Assembly (NCBI RefSeq): GCF_016863335.1
Contig: NZ_BOOR01000042.1
Coordinates: 1 to 64,000 of the forward strand
Direction of reading: 5' to 3'
Length of the DNA: 64,000 bases
Origin: Planotetraspora thailandica
Lineage (GTDB): Bacteria > Actinomycetota > Actinomycetes > Streptosporangiales > Streptosporangiaceae
Shown here: one piece after another, positions 31,977 to 40,264 of the stretch
How positions within the stretch are numbered: position 1 is the first letter of the stretch
Layout of the letters: every line of letters begins with the position of its first letter
The notes under the pieces: model-generated
What the model was told of the DNA's origin: nothing
What the model saw: the letters and a program-made list of their open reading frames with translations, nothing else
The model's database searches: none
Made by a program: the position numbers and the translations under genes

Positions 31977-32324
31977 CGAGACGATGTCGCGACGCACGAC
32001 CACTACTTGAACGTCTACGGCCGGGGGCCCATGTGGTCATGGGGCTGGGGTCTTCGAGGCCAGGAAGAGACTCTCCGAGGATGTGTGACGAGCATCACAT
32101 TTGCCACGGACAGATGCTCTGACCTGCGGTTTCGCAATTTTTGATCCTTTTTATGTGATCCTTACCTTTTTGTACCCTTTGCGGCCATATGCGTAAATTT
32201 GGTACTTTCCTTGCCCTACAGCGGCGCCCCCGTGGCGCCGCCATCGCGAATCCGGCCAGCCAGCCGTGTTCGAAACAAAACATCCACTGTCACCGCCGCC
32301 ACGTCCTCTCCGCCCCCCTGGGCG

Positions 32325-32476
32325 TCGGTGATCTGCCGAATCCATGCAACAAGGAGGCATGGAGCCGGGGAACCAGTCGACCTTCGATGAAGGTCTGGGG
32401 TGAATCGGCGCGCCAAGCGCCGTAGGGCAACTTCCCTGCCCGAATCCGTCAGCTAACCCGGTAGGCGCAAGCGGAA
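32325..32476 (+). ncRNA. Cyclic di-AMP riboswitch (ydaO/yuaA type)
   Basis: The leader of the NlpC/P60 gene carries the conserved blocks of the ydaO class in order: CCGAATCC, GGAGCCGGGGAACC, GGGGTGAATCGG, GCGCCGTAGGGC, then GCCCGAATCCGTCAGCTAAC and CCGGTAGGCG, with paired segments between them. In actinomycetes this RNA binds cyclic di-AMP and usually turns off cell-wall hydrolase genes, which fits the gene 18 bases downstream. Boundaries are approximate. Confidence 0.93.
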
Positions 32477-32493
32477 GACTTTAGGAGAGCCCC

Positions 32494-33123
32494 CTGTCTA
32501 CCAACTCCACCCCACTGTTCCGCATTGCCTGTATCACTCTCAGTAGCGTCGCGCTCACTGCCTCGGTAGGAGCCTTCAGCGCACTGCCTGCGGCCGCCGA
32601 TTCGGGGACAGTGACAGCCACACTCCCAGCATCGACGGTCATCCCACATGAGCCCGTCCCACCACTCATTAGGGCGGCCGCCCCATCCACCGACGTGCCC
32701 CCCGTGGCGTCCATGGTGTCGGCCTTCGCGAACAAGAAGCTCACCAAGTCCGCTCTCCAGCAGGAGAAGGCCAAGCGCGCCATTCAAGTGGCGAGAACGC
32801 ACCTCGGCGATCCCTATGTGTGGGGCGCCACGGGCCCACGGGCGTTCGACTGCTCGGGCCTGGTCCAATTCGCCTGGCGCAAGGCCGGCATCGAACTCCC
32901 CCGTACGACGTGGTCGATGCTCAGCGCCGTCAAGAAGAAGGTCTCCCTGGCGAATCTCAAACCCGGCGACCTCATCTTCACCGACGGCGGCGGCCACGTG
33001 GGCATGTACATGGGGCACGACAAGGTGATCGTCGCCCCCCATACCGGCGCGGTGGTCAAGGTCGACAGCCTCAACGGTTACTGGAGCAGCAGCTTCGTCG
33101 CCGCCGTGCGCCCCGGCGTCTGA
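32494..33123 (+). CDS. Secreted NlpC/P60 (C40) cell-wall endopeptidase
   Basis: This is an exported peptidoglycan hydrolase of about 209 residues. The C-terminal NlpC/P60 domain has its catalytic Cys in FDCSGLVQFAW, His in GGGHVGMYMG and a third polar residue in APHTG. The frame is open upstream of the GTG at 32611 to a CTG at 32494, which lies five bases after AGGAGA and opens a proper signal peptide (PLFRIACITLSSVALTA up to ALPAAA). Starting at 32611 would remove the signal peptide, so a CTG start is likely. Expression is under the c-di-AMP riboswitch just upstream. A short coiled linker (ALQQEKAKRAIQVA) precedes the catalytic domain. Confidence 0.88.
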   Translation: MSTNSTPLFRIACITLSSVALTASVGAFSALPAAADSGTVTATLPASTVIPHEPVPPLIRAAAPSTDVPPVASMVSAFANKKLTKSALQQEKAKRAIQVARTHLGDPYVWGATGPRAFDCSGLVQFAWRKAGIELPRTTWSMLSAVKKKVSLANLKPGDLIFTDGGGHVGMYMGHDKVIVAPHTGAVVKVDSLNGYWSSSFVAAVRPGV

Positions 33124-33217
33124 CCCTGGGACGCCATGGAGACATCCTCTCGGCGGAGATGTCCTGACCCGTGCCGCAGCCGGGGCATCTCTGCCGAAGG
33201 ATGACCAGGTCCGCACC

Positions 33218-33260
33218 TCATCAGAGGTGAGGTGCTGGATCCGGAGGAAGACCTCGCGCA
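33218..33260 (-). pseudogene. Fragment related to the Phd-like antitoxin gene at 36.3-36.8 kb
   Basis: These 43 bases match 36511-36553 at 36 positions. On the minus strand both encode EVF, four or five variable residues, then HLTSDE. The flanking bases 33124-33397 show no intact gene. It appears to be a leftover of a second copy of that antitoxin gene. Confidence 0.5.
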
Positions 33261-33397
33261 GTCGCAAGCACGAGTGGGCAAGCACACGCGACGCCCATCC
33301 CACCGAGGACGCAACGACCAATCAAGGTAGGGGGCGATCATGCCATGAGGAGACAAGATCCCCTGGTTCGGAAACCGCGGCGACGTACACTGTGAGC

Positions 33398-33643
33398 ATG
33401 ACCGCGGCGCACGATTACGAGGATCTACACGCCTTGGTGGACAGGCTGAGCCCTGACCAGGCGCGCGATCTACGTGCCGTCGCTCTCCGGCTGGTGGAGG
33501 CCAATGAGGGCCTGGACCACCCGGACACCGAGCGAAGCGGCCGACGGCGGTTGTCATTCATTGGCACCATGAACTCCGGTGTCGGCGATCTGGCCGAACG
33601 CCATGAAGAGATCCTCCGCGAGGGGTTGAATCGTCCGGTGTGA
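33398..33643 (+). CDS. Antitoxin of a VapBC-like pair
   Basis: This 81-residue acidic protein has a helical centre (DYEDLHALVDRLSPDQARDL) and a C-terminal segment (RRLSFIGTMNSGVGDLAERHE) like those of antitoxins paired with PIN-domain toxins in actinomycetes. The stop codon overlaps the toxin GTG start (GTGTGA), the standard translational coupling of such pairs. A classical DNA-binding domain is not obvious. It would neutralise the PIN ribonuclease by direct binding. Confidence 0.75.
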   Translation: MTAAHDYEDLHALVDRLSPDQARDLRAVALRLVEANEGLDHPDTERSGRRRLSFIGTMNSGVGDLAERHEEILREGLNRPV

Positions 33644-34053
33644 CGATCCTTCTCGATACAGGCCCGCTGGTCGCGGCTCTGGACGGCGACGACAAGGACC
33701 ATGTGCGTTGTTCTGAGCTCCTGCAAACCGCTTCAGGACCGCTGCTGGTTCCCGTGACCGTGATGGTGGAAGTGTGCTGGCTCATCGAGAAGTACCGAGG
33801 CGCTCTCGCGGAGGCCGCATTCCTCGGCTCTATCGACAACGGCGAACTGGAGTTGATCGCTGTCGAGCCGAAGGACATCACGCGTATCACAGAACTCGTG
33901 CGGCTGTATAAGGATCTCCCCTTGGGCGCAGTCGACGCATCCGTGATCGCAATCGCTGAGCGGCTCGGGCTCCCCGCGGTCGCGACTCTGGATCGTCGCC
34001 ACTTCAGTGTCGTGCGCCCTCTCCACGTCACCGCTTTCCAACTGCTTCCCTAG
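33640..34053 (+). CDS. PIN-domain ribonuclease toxin (VapC-like)
   Basis: This 137-residue PIN domain has the four acidic metal-binding residues visible: Asp6 (LLDTGPLVA), Glu44 (MVEVCW), Asp99 (GAVDASVIA) and Asp118 (ATLDRRHF). The family cleaves tRNA or rRNA and is held inactive by the adjacent antitoxin. The GTG start overlaps the antitoxin stop. The gene appears intact, so this is a complete type II toxin-antitoxin unit within a region full of gene fragments. Confidence 0.9.
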   Translation: MTILLDTGPLVAALDGDDKDHVRCSELLQTASGPLLVPVTVMVEVCWLIEKYRGALAEAAFLGSIDNGELELIAVEPKDITRITELVRLYKDLPLGAVDASVIAIAERLGLPAVATLDRRHFSVVRPLHVTAFQLLP

Positions 34054-34140
34054 TAGCATTCGCCGCCCTCTGACGGGTCACCTAGCTTGACGCTGGTGCC
34101 GCCGTATGCGTAGCCGGACTCGACGGCACCTGTGTTGCCG

Positions 34141-35346
34141 TCATCGGAACACGCCGGTATGGCCGAGGGAGTAGCGGCCGGGCTGAGGGTAGATGCACAG
34201 GCCGTGCGGACCGGCTCCGACGCGGATCTTGTGGGTCACCTCGCCGGTCCGCGTGGAGAACACGTAGACGACGCCGTCGTAGCGGCCGCTGAGCCACAGC
34301 TCCGACCCGTCGGCCGAGACCCCGCCCATGTCCGGCGAGCCGCCTCCGGGGATCCGCCAGGTGTCGACGACCTTCTGGCCGGCGAACGACACCAGTGAGA
34401 CCGAGCCCTCCCCACGGTTGGAGACGTACAGTTCGCGGGAGTCGCGGCTGACGTAGAGGCCGTGGGCGCCCCGGCCCGTCCTGACGAAGCGGTCGACGGT
34501 GAAGGTGGTGGCGTCGACGAGCCACACACCGCCGCGAGTCATGTCGGCCACGTAGAAGGTCGTGCCGTCCGGGCTCAGCTTCACGTCCTGGGGCATGCTG
34601 CCGGGGGTGAGGGTGATGACGTGCCGCACCTTCGGGACTCGCCAGTCCACCACCACCAGGTGGCCGGAGAACTCACAGCTCGCGAGAAAGAGCGAGCCGT
34701 CGGCCGTGAAGTCGCCGTGGTTGATGCCCCGGCACGGCACCGGCAGTGAGTGCACCAGCCGCATGGTGTGTGGGTCGCGCAGGTCGAATTCGTTGTTGCG
34801 CTCGGCCATCACCAACGCGTACCGCCCGTCGGGCGAGAAGTAGAGGTTGTACGGATCCTCGACCGGGACGGGCTCGCCCGGCTTCCCGGTGCGCGGGTCG
34901 ATCGGCGTGAGGGAGTTCCCGATGTTGTTGTTCACCCACAGCGTCTTCAGATCCCACGACGGCACCACGTGCTGCGGCAGGAGGCCCACGCGGAAGTGCC
35001 GCACGATCCGGTAGGTGCTCGGATCGATCACGTCAACCGTGCCGCTCTCGCTGTTCGGCACGTATACGAGGGGGAGGAATCCCTTGGCGACCGGGCTGAT
35101 GAGGCCCGGCCTGGTGGCCGCGTACAGGTCCAGCGCGCCTTGCTCTCCCACGGTCGGGGTTGACGACGCGGCCGGCGAAGGATCAGGCGCCCGCGCCGAG
35201 CCCGTGTTCCCCTCGGTCACCGTGTTCACCTGGGCGGCCGGGCCCGCCCCGCCGCCGGCGCCCTGGCCTGAGCAGTTGGCGAGGGAGAGCAAGAGCACTC
35301 CCAGCACCGCCGCCCGCCCGGCGGCCATCCGCACGTGACCTCTCAC
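34141..35346 (-). CDS. YncE-like beta-propeller lipoprotein
   Basis: This exported protein of 401 residues has a short basic N-terminus and a hydrophobic segment ending LSLANC, a lipobox with an unusual Asn at -1, followed by a Gly/Pro-rich linker. A seven-bladed propeller of YncE/surface-layer type follows, with repeats such as PLVYVPNSESGTVDVID, LYFSPDGRYALV, VKLSPDGTTFYVAD and GLYVSRDSRELYVSN. The GTG at 35346 is chosen because GAGGGG lies just upstream and the signal segment then falls at the N-terminus. The role is unknown; such propellers bind ligands or proteins at the cell surface. Confidence 0.85.
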   Translation of the reverse strand: MRGHVRMAAGRAAVLGVLLLSLANCSGQGAGGGAGPAAQVNTVTEGNTGSARAPDPSPAASSTPTVGEQGALDLYAATRPGLISPVAKGFLPLVYVPNSESGTVDVIDPSTYRIVRHFRVGLLPQHVVPSWDLKTLWVNNNIGNSLTPIDPRTGKPGEPVPVEDPYNLYFSPDGRYALVMAERNNEFDLRDPHTMRLVHSLPVPCRGINHGDFTADGSLFLASCEFSGHLVVVDWRVPKVRHVITLTPGSMPQDVKLSPDGTTFYVADMTRGGVWLVDATTFTVDRFVRTGRGAHGLYVSRDSRELYVSNRGEGSVSLVSFAGQKVVDTWRIPGGGSPDMGGVSADGSELWLSGRYDGVVYVFSTRTGEVTHKIRVGAGPHGLCIYPQPGRYSLGHTGVFR

Positions 35347-35743
35347 GCCACCCCTCGAACCATCCTCAGCGAATGGGGAAGAGCAGGTAGCGGCGGAACT
35401 CTCCGACGCGCCCCGCCTTCTCCCCCGCAGACCATTGATCAAGACGACCAGCCGTATCACCGCAATCCGGAGCAACGCTTGGCGCGCGGTGACCGCGGTG
35501 AACGGCGGGGTCACCGGGAGATTAGCGACGAGCCCGCGTCACGGGATCGGCCTTTGCGATCACTTTCCTTTGCAGGCCGCGGCTGCCCGCCGCCTCGCCG
35601 CGCTGGTCTGAGCGCTGGGACCGCCAGTCGAGGGACAGCGTCATGAACGCAGGGCTAGCGGGACTTTGAGCGGATGGCTTGACGCTGGTGCCAACGATGC
35701 CGCAGTAGTCAGGATGACTCCGCAGATCTGCCGCGGACCCGGC
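35347..35743. other. Intergenic stretch without recognised features
   Basis: No gene, repeat or hairpin that I can support is visible here. The minus-strand frame of the lipoprotein stays open to 35514 but gives no conserved sequence. Confidence 0.6.
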
Positions 35744-36082
35744 CTACCGGTTGCTGATCGCGTAGCGAGTTGCCATGTCTCCCGCAAGCTTGATCTGCGC
35801 GTAGAGAACTCCGTCAGCGGATCCGAACACCTCGAAGGACAACTCCGAACCGCCCACCGCCCGTGCCAGCCTCAGTTCGAGTGCGGCCTCGGCTCCCACC
35901 AAGAAGTAGCTGTACCAGCGTCCTTCCCCATCGTCATCCGTATCCGGCAGCGCGGAACCAACCGCCTGCCAGTCAAGATCATCAAACGTATAGCCCACCA
36001 GGGACGCGAGGATCTCACAGAGAACCCTCGCGTTCTCCTCCCAGATCCATCCCGCATGGATCAGATCTGACCGATGAGACAT
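35744..36082 (-). CDS. Hypothetical protein
   Basis: This 112-residue acidic protein has no signal peptide or membrane segment. It opens MSHRSDLIHAGWIWEENARV and contains a central Asp/Glu-rich stretch (LPDTDDDGEGRW) followed by LELRLARAVGGSELSFEVFG, suggesting a small alpha/beta domain. I do not recognise the family; its size and its place beside toxin-antitoxin remnants would fit an immunity-type protein. The codon pattern is less GC-biased at third positions than neighbouring metabolic genes, which may mean acquired DNA. Confidence 0.6.
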   Translation of the reverse strand: MSHRSDLIHAGWIWEENARVLCEILASLVGYTFDDLDWQAVGSALPDTDDDGEGRWYSYFLVGAEAALELRLARAVGGSELSFEVFGSADGVLYAQIKLAGDMATRYAISNR

Positions 36083-36203
36083 CCATACCCCCGATTCCGG
36101 CGCGGGTCCGGCAGTCCGAACAGGGGAAGGCGATTCATGAGCGCCTTGGCCGCAACAGGACCGATCCGAGGCAAATCACACGACCGGATTCCCGCTCTCG
36201 GTC

Positions 36204-36324
36204 TCAAGCGTCGGTGTCTTTCGGATGACGAGGCGAGGCGTAGACGACCCAGACAGTGTGGGTGTCATCATCGATCACTGTCGGAAGGTGGGACCGTGAC
36301 CCGATCTCCACGCTTCGGACTCAC
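36204..36324 (-). pseudogene. Internally deleted toxin gene (RelE-like C-terminus)
   Basis: A GTG at 36324 overlaps the antitoxin stop and starts MSPKRGDRVTVPPSDS, an N-terminus resembling those of toxins paired with this kind of antitoxin. The frame stops after 18 codons. In another frame the following bases encode VIDDDTHTVWVVYASPRHPK and a stop at 36204, resembling the last strands of a RelE-type ribonuclease. The middle of the gene is missing, so no active toxin can be made. Confidence 0.6.
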
Positions 36325-36791
36325 GCTGAGACCCCTACCGGCCCGAAGTCGCCGCCCGTAGCCGTGCGAGCCTGAGCATAGTTTCCGGGGTCGGCCTTGA
36401 TCCGAGCGGTCGCCCGCCAGCCCACTATCACTTCCTGCGTGGTGACATCGACATCCAGTTCCGCGGCGTCGGACAGAGCCTCCACCAGTTCAAGAGTGAA
36501 GGCACGCAGTTCATCGGAGGTGAGGTGGCGGACCCAGGGGAAGACCTCGGGCATGGCGATCACCAGCGCGCGGGCGGTCGGATCGTGCTTGATGAGGGCG
36601 AGGAACAGTCTGGATGCCGTAGCCAGCGTCTGCTCACGCCGGTCCTCACGGTCGGCGGCGGTCAGGTAGAAATCCGGGGCATCGCGGTGAGTGACACGTA
36701 CTCGGCCGAGGCGCGCAGCGCGTTCGGCGACAGCCCGGGGATTTCTCGACAGGTCCGAGAAAGTGACGGCGTCGGCATTGCTAGTGCTCAC
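36321..36791 (-). CDS. Phd/YefM-like antitoxin, apparently without its toxin
   Basis: This 156-residue protein has an N-terminal Phd-like region (VTFSDLSRNPRAVAERA followed by VRVTHRDAPDFYLTAADR), the DNA-binding part of prevent-host-death antitoxins, and a helical C-terminal extension. It would normally be coupled to a downstream toxin, but here only a deleted remnant follows (36204-36324). A short fragment of a related gene lies at 33.2 kb. The gene itself has no stop or frameshift. Confidence 0.78.
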   Translation of the reverse strand: MSTSNADAVTFSDLSRNPRAVAERAARLGRVRVTHRDAPDFYLTAADREDRREQTLATASRLFLALIKHDPTARALVIAMPEVFPWVRHLTSDELRAFTLELVEALSDAAELDVDVTTQEVIVGWRATARIKADPGNYAQARTATGGDFGPVGVSA

Positions 36792-36849
36792 CCCACCACC
36801 ATAAGTCAGAACACATTCTGATAGGCGGGAACCGTAGGGAGATCAGCGC

Positions 36850-36963
36850 GCCCATCCCGCCGAGATTCGCGACACCAAGTTCGCCTACGGCCTGGACATC
36901 GTCTTCGACGGCCTAGCGATGCGAATGCCGCGTGCACACGGCTTAGCCAGCTTCAGGGGATGA
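36850..36963 (+). pseudogene. C-terminal remnant of a TetR-family regulator
   Basis: In the plus frame ending at a TGA at 36961 the sequence reads AHPAEIRDTKFAYGLDIVFD then GLAMRMP. The pattern FAYGLDIVFDGL resembles the closing helix of TetR regulators (FxxGLDRILDGI). No helix-turn-helix or rest of the gene lies upstream. The remaining bases of 36792-37143 hold only the amidase leader. Confidence 0.45.
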
Positions 36964-37143
36964 CCCGCGCACAGGGGCGAGTCCGATTTGCCAAACATGC
37001 ACAGAAATATCGATGACATGATCTATGCATACGTTTGAAACGATCTCTTCTTATCGTCGCGCCTGGCGTTGCGGGGCGTTAACCGGCCGGTGCCGGGGTG
37101 CCCCGTTCGCGTGTGAGAACCACGGAAGAGACGAGGTACGGAC

Positions 37144-39084
37144 GTGGGACAACACGAAGGCGCAGGCGAGGTCGAGCAGGCAGGCGAGCGAATCGGCAGG
37201 GGCACGCTGAGCCGGCGGGCCCTGATCGGCGGGGCGGGAACCGCGGCTGCGGGCACGGCGCTGGCCGTGACGCTGGGCGGCGGGGTGGCGAACGCGTCGG
37301 CCACGACGAAGCACACAGCGAAGAAATCGAGCAACGGGGACGCGGCGTCACTGCCGTCGGTGAAGGACATCCCGCGCCGGTCGCGGCTGGTCGACTACGA
37401 GATCGTGGAGCTCGCGGCGCTGCTGCGGGCGGGCAGGGTGTCCAGCGTCGAGCTGACCCAGGCTTACCTGGACCGGATCGACAAGTTCAACGGCCCCTTC
37501 GAGACCTACGGCAACAACGGGCTCTACAACGCGTTCGTCCGCGTGGACGAGGCCGGCGCGCTCGCCGCCGCGCGCGCCGCCGACAGGCGCATCGCGGCGT
37601 GGCGCCGCAGCGGCGACCCGGTGCCGTGGTTGTGCGGCATCCCCATGGGGATCAAGGACTCCGTCGGCGTCAAGGGTCTCAACGCGCAGAACGGCTCCTC
37701 TGCCTTCGCGGGCAACCTCGCGCTCCAGGACGCCACCGTGGTGGCCCGGCTGCGCGCGGCCGGCGTGGTTCTGCTCGGGAGCACGATCTGCTCGGCGTTC
37801 TCCGGATCCATCACCGGCACGTTCGCCGGCAACGCCTGGAACACCGCGTACGTCCCCGGCGGGTCGAGCCAGGGCTCCGGCGTCGCACCGGTGGCCCGGC
37901 TGGCGGCGGCCGCCATCGGCGAGGAGACCGGCGGCAGCATCATCATGCCCTCGGCAGCCAACGGAGCCTCGGGCATCAAACCCTCGCTCGGCACCGTCTC
38001 GATCGCGGGGGTGATGCCCCTGTCGCCGGGATACGACGTGCTCGGCCCGCTGAGCCGCAGCGCCCGCGACTCGGCGCTGATCCTCGCCACCATCCTCGGC
38101 CCCGACCCGGTGAACGACCCGCAGACGCTGTCGGCGCCGTACCCGTTCCCGAAGATCCCGCTCAGCCCGCGCCGGGGCCGTAAGCCCCTGCAGGGCATGA
38201 CGATCGGCATCCCGCAGACCGACTGGATGAACGTCAGCGGATCGATCAAGGTCGGTGTGAGCCCGCAGTCGACGTACGGCGCGGGCCACCTCGCGGCCTT
38301 CAACCGCCTGGTCGGCCAGCTGCAGAGCCTCGGGGCCCGGGTCATCCAGTTCCCCGGCCTGGACATGACCGACCCCTCACAGAACCCCTATTTCGCGTCG
38401 TCCGACGTGCTGGCCACCGTGGACGGCTCGGCGGTGTCCCCGTCCGCCGCGGTCGTCAACTCCAACCGGTACGAGGTGCGCTTCGCCGCGGCCGTCGCCG
38501 ACTTCTGTGCCAGTGGCATCCCGTCGGCCGCCGCGGTGACCACCCTGACCTCTCAGTACGGCCGCCGGGCTCCCGGCGAGTCCGCCGCGAGTTTCGCCGC
38601 CGCGGACCGGTTCAACGGCGGGATCCCCGGTGCCGTGCGGTACGAGGGCGAGCAGCGCCGCCGCCGGCTGATCTCCAACTACACCAAGGCGCTGCGCGAC
38701 CACGGCGTCGACTTCATGCTCGTCATGTCGATCGGCGACGTCGTCGGGCAGCGGTCCGGCGGAGCGGGCTTTCCCGTCTACCGCGCCTACTACCAGGTGC
38801 CGAACGCGCTCGGCTGGCCGATGGTCAGCTTCCCGATCGGATACGTGCAGGGGCTGGCGGCGTCGGCCCAGTTCTGGGGTCCCCGCTTCGCGGAAGCCGA
38901 CATCACCCAGGCGATGATCGACTACCAGGCCAATTTCCCCGAATATCACAGCGCGGCTCCGCCGGACCCCACGGTGCCGGCGACCCCGCTCCCGAGCGCG
39001 CGGGCGGTGCCGTCCTTCGTGGACGACGGCCCGAGCAATGACCCCCTCATCGGCGAGGCCGAAGTGAAGGCGGCGCTGGGATGA
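37144..39084 (+). CDS. Tat-exported amidase-signature hydrolase
   Basis: This 646-residue enzyme has a twin-arginine signal (LSRRALIGG, Arg24-Arg25, then a hydrophobic stretch ending VANA). The amidase-signature domain carries Lys171 (GIPMGIKDSVG), cis-Ser near 241 (PGGSSQGSG) and nucleophile Ser265 (EETGGSIIMP). The family hydrolyses amide or ester bonds, and export in folded form suggests an external substrate. The GTG start follows GAGG at a good distance. A 64-residue gene overlaps its stop. A GC-rich hairpin ends the unit. Confidence 0.9.
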   Translation: MGQHEGAGEVEQAGERIGRGTLSRRALIGGAGTAAAGTALAVTLGGGVANASATTKHTAKKSSNGDAASLPSVKDIPRRSRLVDYEIVELAALLRAGRVSSVELTQAYLDRIDKFNGPFETYGNNGLYNAFVRVDEAGALAAARAADRRIAAWRRSGDPVPWLCGIPMGIKDSVGVKGLNAQNGSSAFAGNLALQDATVVARLRAAGVVLLGSTICSAFSGSITGTFAGNAWNTAYVPGGSSQGSGVAPVARLAAAAIGEETGGSIIMPSAANGASGIKPSLGTVSIAGVMPLSPGYDVLGPLSRSARDSALILATILGPDPVNDPQTLSAPYPFPKIPLSPRRGRKPLQGMTIGIPQTDWMNVSGSIKVGVSPQSTYGAGHLAAFNRLVGQLQSLGARVIQFPGLDMTDPSQNPYFASSDVLATVDGSAVSPSAAVVNSNRYEVRFAAAVADFCASGIPSAAAVTTLTSQYGRRAPGESAASFAAADRFNGGIPGAVRYEGEQRRRRLISNYTKALRDHGVDFMLVMSIGDVVGQRSGGAGFPVYRAYYQVPNALGWPMVSFPIGYVQGLAASAQFWGPRFAEADITQAMIDYQANFPEYHSAAPPDPTVPATPLPSARAVPSFVDDGPSNDPLIGEAEVKAALG

Positions 39085-39275
39085 GCCTCGACACTCCGGC
39101 GCGGTTCCTGACCGTCGCGTACGGCACGCCGATCGACATCGGCTTCCTCCCGAAGGCTCCCGACGGGCAAGACGGCAGGCTGCTGACACTCGGCTGGCAG
39201 GCCAAGCTCGGAACCTCGTTCCTTCCCTACGACCCCGAGGACGAGCTGATCGGACCTTACGACTCGTCCGCCTGA
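39081..39275 (+). CDS. Small protein coupled to the amidase
   Basis: This 64-residue acidic protein starts MSLDTPARFLTVAYG and ends with a stop at 39275. Its ATG overlaps the amidase stop (ATGA), so it is almost certainly co-translated. There is no signal peptide, membrane helix or recognised domain. The regular mix of hydrophobic and charged residues suggests a folded protein. Confidence 0.65.
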   Translation: MSLDTPARFLTVAYGTPIDIGFLPKAPDGQDGRLLTLGWQAKLGTSFLPYDPEDELIGPYDSSA

Positions 39276-39292
39276 ACGCATTCCCACGTGAA

Positions 39293-39318
39293 CGGCCCCG
39301 GACAATCGTCCGGGGCCG
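39293..39318 (+). terminator. Hairpin terminator after the amidase unit
   Basis: CGGCCCCGGAC, the loop AATC, then GTCCGGGGCCG form a perfect 11-bp stem 18 bases after the small gene's stop. Beyond it, up to 39631, no gene is visible. Confidence 0.85.
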
Positions 39319-39631
39319 ACCGGCGGCATTACGGCATGGGCTCCCACGACGCGCATGGCATCCGCCTGAAGACCGCTATTTCCCGCCTGTAACAAGATCT
39401 TCATATGGCGTTTCCCGCGCCCTACCAGGGCGCTCTGACGCACCGACGGCGTCGAACCTGGCCTCCGGACCGGCGCCCGATGTAAGCGGCACGTTTCGAC
39501 GATCTCGCCCGTTTTCTGTCAGTAAAACATGACATTTCGTCATAACTGATGTCTTGCAACTGTCCTTCTGGCTCATCCCCCGAGACCCGAGCAAACCCCG
39601 GCTCAGGTCTGGAGACAGAAGGAGAAGACTC

Positions 39632-40264
39632 GTGCGTCGAGTCATTACCGCCGGCGTGACCGTCCTCGTCGCGCTCGCCGTCACCCTGACCCTGCCTGCG
39701 GGTCCAGCCAGCGCCGCTCCTCCCGGAATCCCCTCCGCCGCCACCGCGGCTTCGGAGCTCGCCTCGCTGACCGTCGCCGCCGAATCCCACGCCTCCACCT
39801 ACAGCCGCGACCTGTTCCCGCACTGGATCATTCAGTCCGGCACCTGTGACACCCGCGAGCAGGTCCTCAAGCGGGACGGCACCAACGTCGTCACCAACTC
39901 CAGCTGCTCCGCCACCTCCGGCACCTGGCGCTCGCCGTACGACGGGGCGACTTGGACCGCCGCGTCCGACGTCGACATCGACCACATGGTGCCGCTCGCG
40001 GAGGCCTGGCGGTCCGGCGCCTGGGCCTGGACCACCGCGAAGCGGCAGGCGTTCGCCAACGACCTGTCCCGGCCTCAGCTGTGGGCCGTCACCGACAACG
40101 TCAACCAGTCCAAGGGCGACCAGGACCCCTCCACCTGGAAGCCTTCGGTGACCTCGTTCCGGTGCACGTACGCCCGGGCGTGGATCGGCGTGAAGTACTA
40201 CTACGGGCTGACCCTGCAGAGCAGCGAGAAGTCCGCATTGAGCAGCATGCTCGGCGGCTGCTGA
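39632..40264 (+). CDS. Secreted HNH-type nuclease (DUF1524/GmrSD-like)
   Basis: This exported protein of 210 residues starts at the GTG behind GGAGAAG, with a signal peptide of about 29 residues ending GPASA. The catalytic ββα-metal region is visible as DIDHMVPLAEAW, then LWAVTDNVNQSKGDQDPSTW, giving the D-H and N...N/K pattern of secreted HNH endonucleases. Five cysteines could form disulfides. Such nucleases degrade extracellular DNA for nutrition or competition. It is monocistronic. Confidence 0.9.
   Translation: MRRVITAGVTVLVALAVTLTLPAGPASAAPPGIPSAATAASELASLTVAAESHASTYSRDLFPHWIIQSGTCDTREQVLKRDGTNVVTNSSCSATSGTWRSPYDGATWTAASDVDIDHMVPLAEAWRSGAWAWTTAKRQAFANDLSRPQLWAVTDNVNQSKGDQDPSTWKPSVTSFRCTYARAWIGVKYYYGLTLQSSEKSALSSMLGGC

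Noticed and set aside
32611-33123. GTG at 32611 as start of the NlpC/P60 gene
   Set aside because: It lacks a ribosome site and would delete the signal peptide, whereas the CTG at 32494 has both.
34050-34140. Minus-strand frame ending in GGTSVKLGDPSEGGECY, possible tail of another gene
   Set aside because: The frame is short, overlaps the lipoprotein 3' end and has no recognisable family; it is not enough to call a remnant.
34085-35692. 16-bp duplicate GCTTGACGCTGGTGCC at 34085 and 35677
   Set aside because: One such match is close to chance expectation in 64 kb of biased sequence, and the flanks do not align.
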